Shown: piece after piece, positions 7,197 through 7,843 of the stretch
Layout of the letters: every line of letters begins with the position of its first letter
How positions within the stretch are numbered: the first letter of the stretch is position 1
DNA from: Sulfuritalea sp.
GTDB taxonomy: Bacteria; Pseudomonadota; Gammaproteobacteria; Burkholderiales; Rhodocyclaceae
Assembly: GCA_021738105.1 (NCBI GenBank)
Contig: JAIPCS010000157.1
Coordinates: 1-7,843 of the forward strand
Direction: 5' to 3'
Length of the DNA: 7,843 nucleotides
Translations under genes and position numbers: made by a program
The notes under the pieces: model-generated
The model's database searches: none
The model's input: only the letters and a program-made list of their open reading frames with translations
What the model was told of the DNA's origin: nothing

Positions 7197-7843
7197 ATGT
7201 CGCTAGCCGTTCTTCGCTCGCGGGCGCTGGCGGGTCTAGCCGCCCCGGAAGTTACGGTTGAAGTCCATCTCGCCTCGGGACTACCATCCTTTACTTTGGT
7301 TGGGCTACCCGATACCGAAGTCAAGGAAGCACGCGACCGGGTACGCGCCGCGATCCAGAACTGCGGCTTCGATTTTCCGCAGCGGCGGATTACCGTCAAT
7401 CTCGCACCGGCAGACCTTCCCAAGGAGTCCGGCCGTTTCGATTTGCCGATTGCGTTGGGCATCCTGATTGCCTCCGGTCAGATAAAAGCGCCCGATCTCG
7501 ACAGCTACGAGTTTGCAGGGGAACTCGCGCTCTCGGGCGATCTTCGCGCGGTACGCGGTGCACTGGCGATGTGCGCCGCGATTCGACAGGAAGCCGGGCC
7601 GGACCATCATGTTGCGCGGGCTTTTGTATTGCCGCTGGAAAGCGCCCCGGAAGCGGCTCTGATCGCAGCGATGACGATCCTGCCGGCGCAAAACCTGCTT
7701 CAGGTTTGTGCCCACCTTGCCGGGCGCGAGTTGCTGGAACCCTATGCCGTGTCGCCAGAGCCGAGTTTCGCGCACTACCCCGATCTGGCCGAGGTCAAGG
7801 GACAGGCCCAGGCCAAGCGCGCCCTTGAGGTTGCGGCCGCGGG
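7197..7843 (+). CDS. comM: ComM/YifB family Mg chelatase-like AAA ATPase, N-terminal part (3' end outside window)
   Basis: ComM (YifB) is a hexameric AAA+ helicase. In Vibrio cholerae it drives branch migration and promotes integration of incoming DNA in natural transformation; it is also found in species not known to be competent. The frame is open from 7197 to the window end (215 complete codons). The N-terminal ChlI/Lon-protease-like domain is clear: FTLVGLPDTEVKEARDRVRAAI in pieces (32-53), ITVNLAPADLPKESGRFDLP (65-84), GELALSGDLRAVRGALA (108-124), and the conserved lead-in DLAEVKGQAQAKRALEVAAA (196-215). The family's Walker A motif should come immediately after the window edge. AAGG (7187-7190) overlaps the ubiK stop and sits 6 nt before the ATG, so the gene is very likely cotranscribed with ubiK. 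No frameshift is seen in the visible part. Confidence 0.95.
   Translation, partial: MSLAVLRSRALAGLAAPEVTVEVHLASGLPSFTLVGLPDTEVKEARDRVRAAIQNCGFDFPQRRITVNLAPADLPKESGRFDLPIALGILIASGQIKAPDLDSYEFAGELALSGDLRAVRGALAMCAAIRQEAGPDHHVARAFVLPLESAPEAALIAAMTILPAQNLLQVCAHLAGRELLEPYAVSPEPSFAHYPDLAEVKGQAQAKRALEVAAA

Noticed and set aside
6920..7462. 180-residue minus-strand frame over ubiK and comM
   Set aside because: It spans two real plus-strand genes and has a low-complexity Arg/Ser-rich composition typical of shadow frames.
7305..7775. 156-residue minus-strand frame over comM
   Set aside because: The plus-strand frame from 7197 carries unmistakable ComM motifs; the antisense frame is a by-product of GC-rich coding sequence.

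Overview
The window fits a chromosomal segment of a moderately GC-rich betaproteobacterium; the order Rhodocyclales or a relative is my guess from gene content. The supporting signs are a GyrB with the proteobacterial insert, a phasin (polyhydroxyalkanoate granule protein), a TIGR02001-type outer membrane protein next to glnK-amtB, and a ubiK-comM pair. There are no insertion sequences, tRNAs, rRNAs or CRISPR arrays that I can see.

Layout. (1) 1-1477, +: the C-terminal 60% of gyrB, which enters from the left edge. (2) 1478-2107: about 630 bp with no convincing gene, but with several short perfect hairpins and a textbook intrinsic terminator at 2012-2041. That terminator lies too far from gyrB to be its simple end and may close an unrecognised small RNA. 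(3) 2108-2765, +: a strong sigma-70 promoter and a phasin gene. (4) 2766-3028: hairpin-rich spacer. (5) 3029-3733, +: a membrane-anchored lytic transglycosylase. (6) 3734-3980: convergent spacer with the amtB terminator and a 14-bp perfect hairpin. (7) 3981-6608, -: torF-like outer membrane gene, glnK and amtB, all read leftward in that order. (8) 6609-6915: divergent regulatory region. (9) 6916-7843, +: ubiK and the start of comM/yifB, which runs off the right edge.

How the parts work together. The most informative result is the control region at 6656-6781. It has a near-consensus sigma-54 -24/-12 promoter, a candidate IHF site and a perfect NtrC palindrome with a half-site two helical turns away, all placed as in classical nitrogen-regulated promoters and all pointing at the outer membrane gene. 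The promoter lies ahead of torF rather than glnK, so the outer membrane protein is probably the first product of a nitrogen-starvation operon: outer membrane protein, PII signal protein and inner membrane ammonium channel. GlnK (Tyr51 present) would gate AmtB, and the outer membrane protein is a candidate permeability or envelope partner. Its molecular role is not established.

The other genes are housekeeping or storage functions: DNA supercoiling (gyrB), PHA granule coating (phasin), murein cleavage (transglycosylase), ubiquinone assembly (ubiK) and DNA branch migration in transformation (comM). I found no wholly new multi-gene system. The best leads are the nitrogen-controlled outer membrane gene and the structured non-coding region after gyrB.
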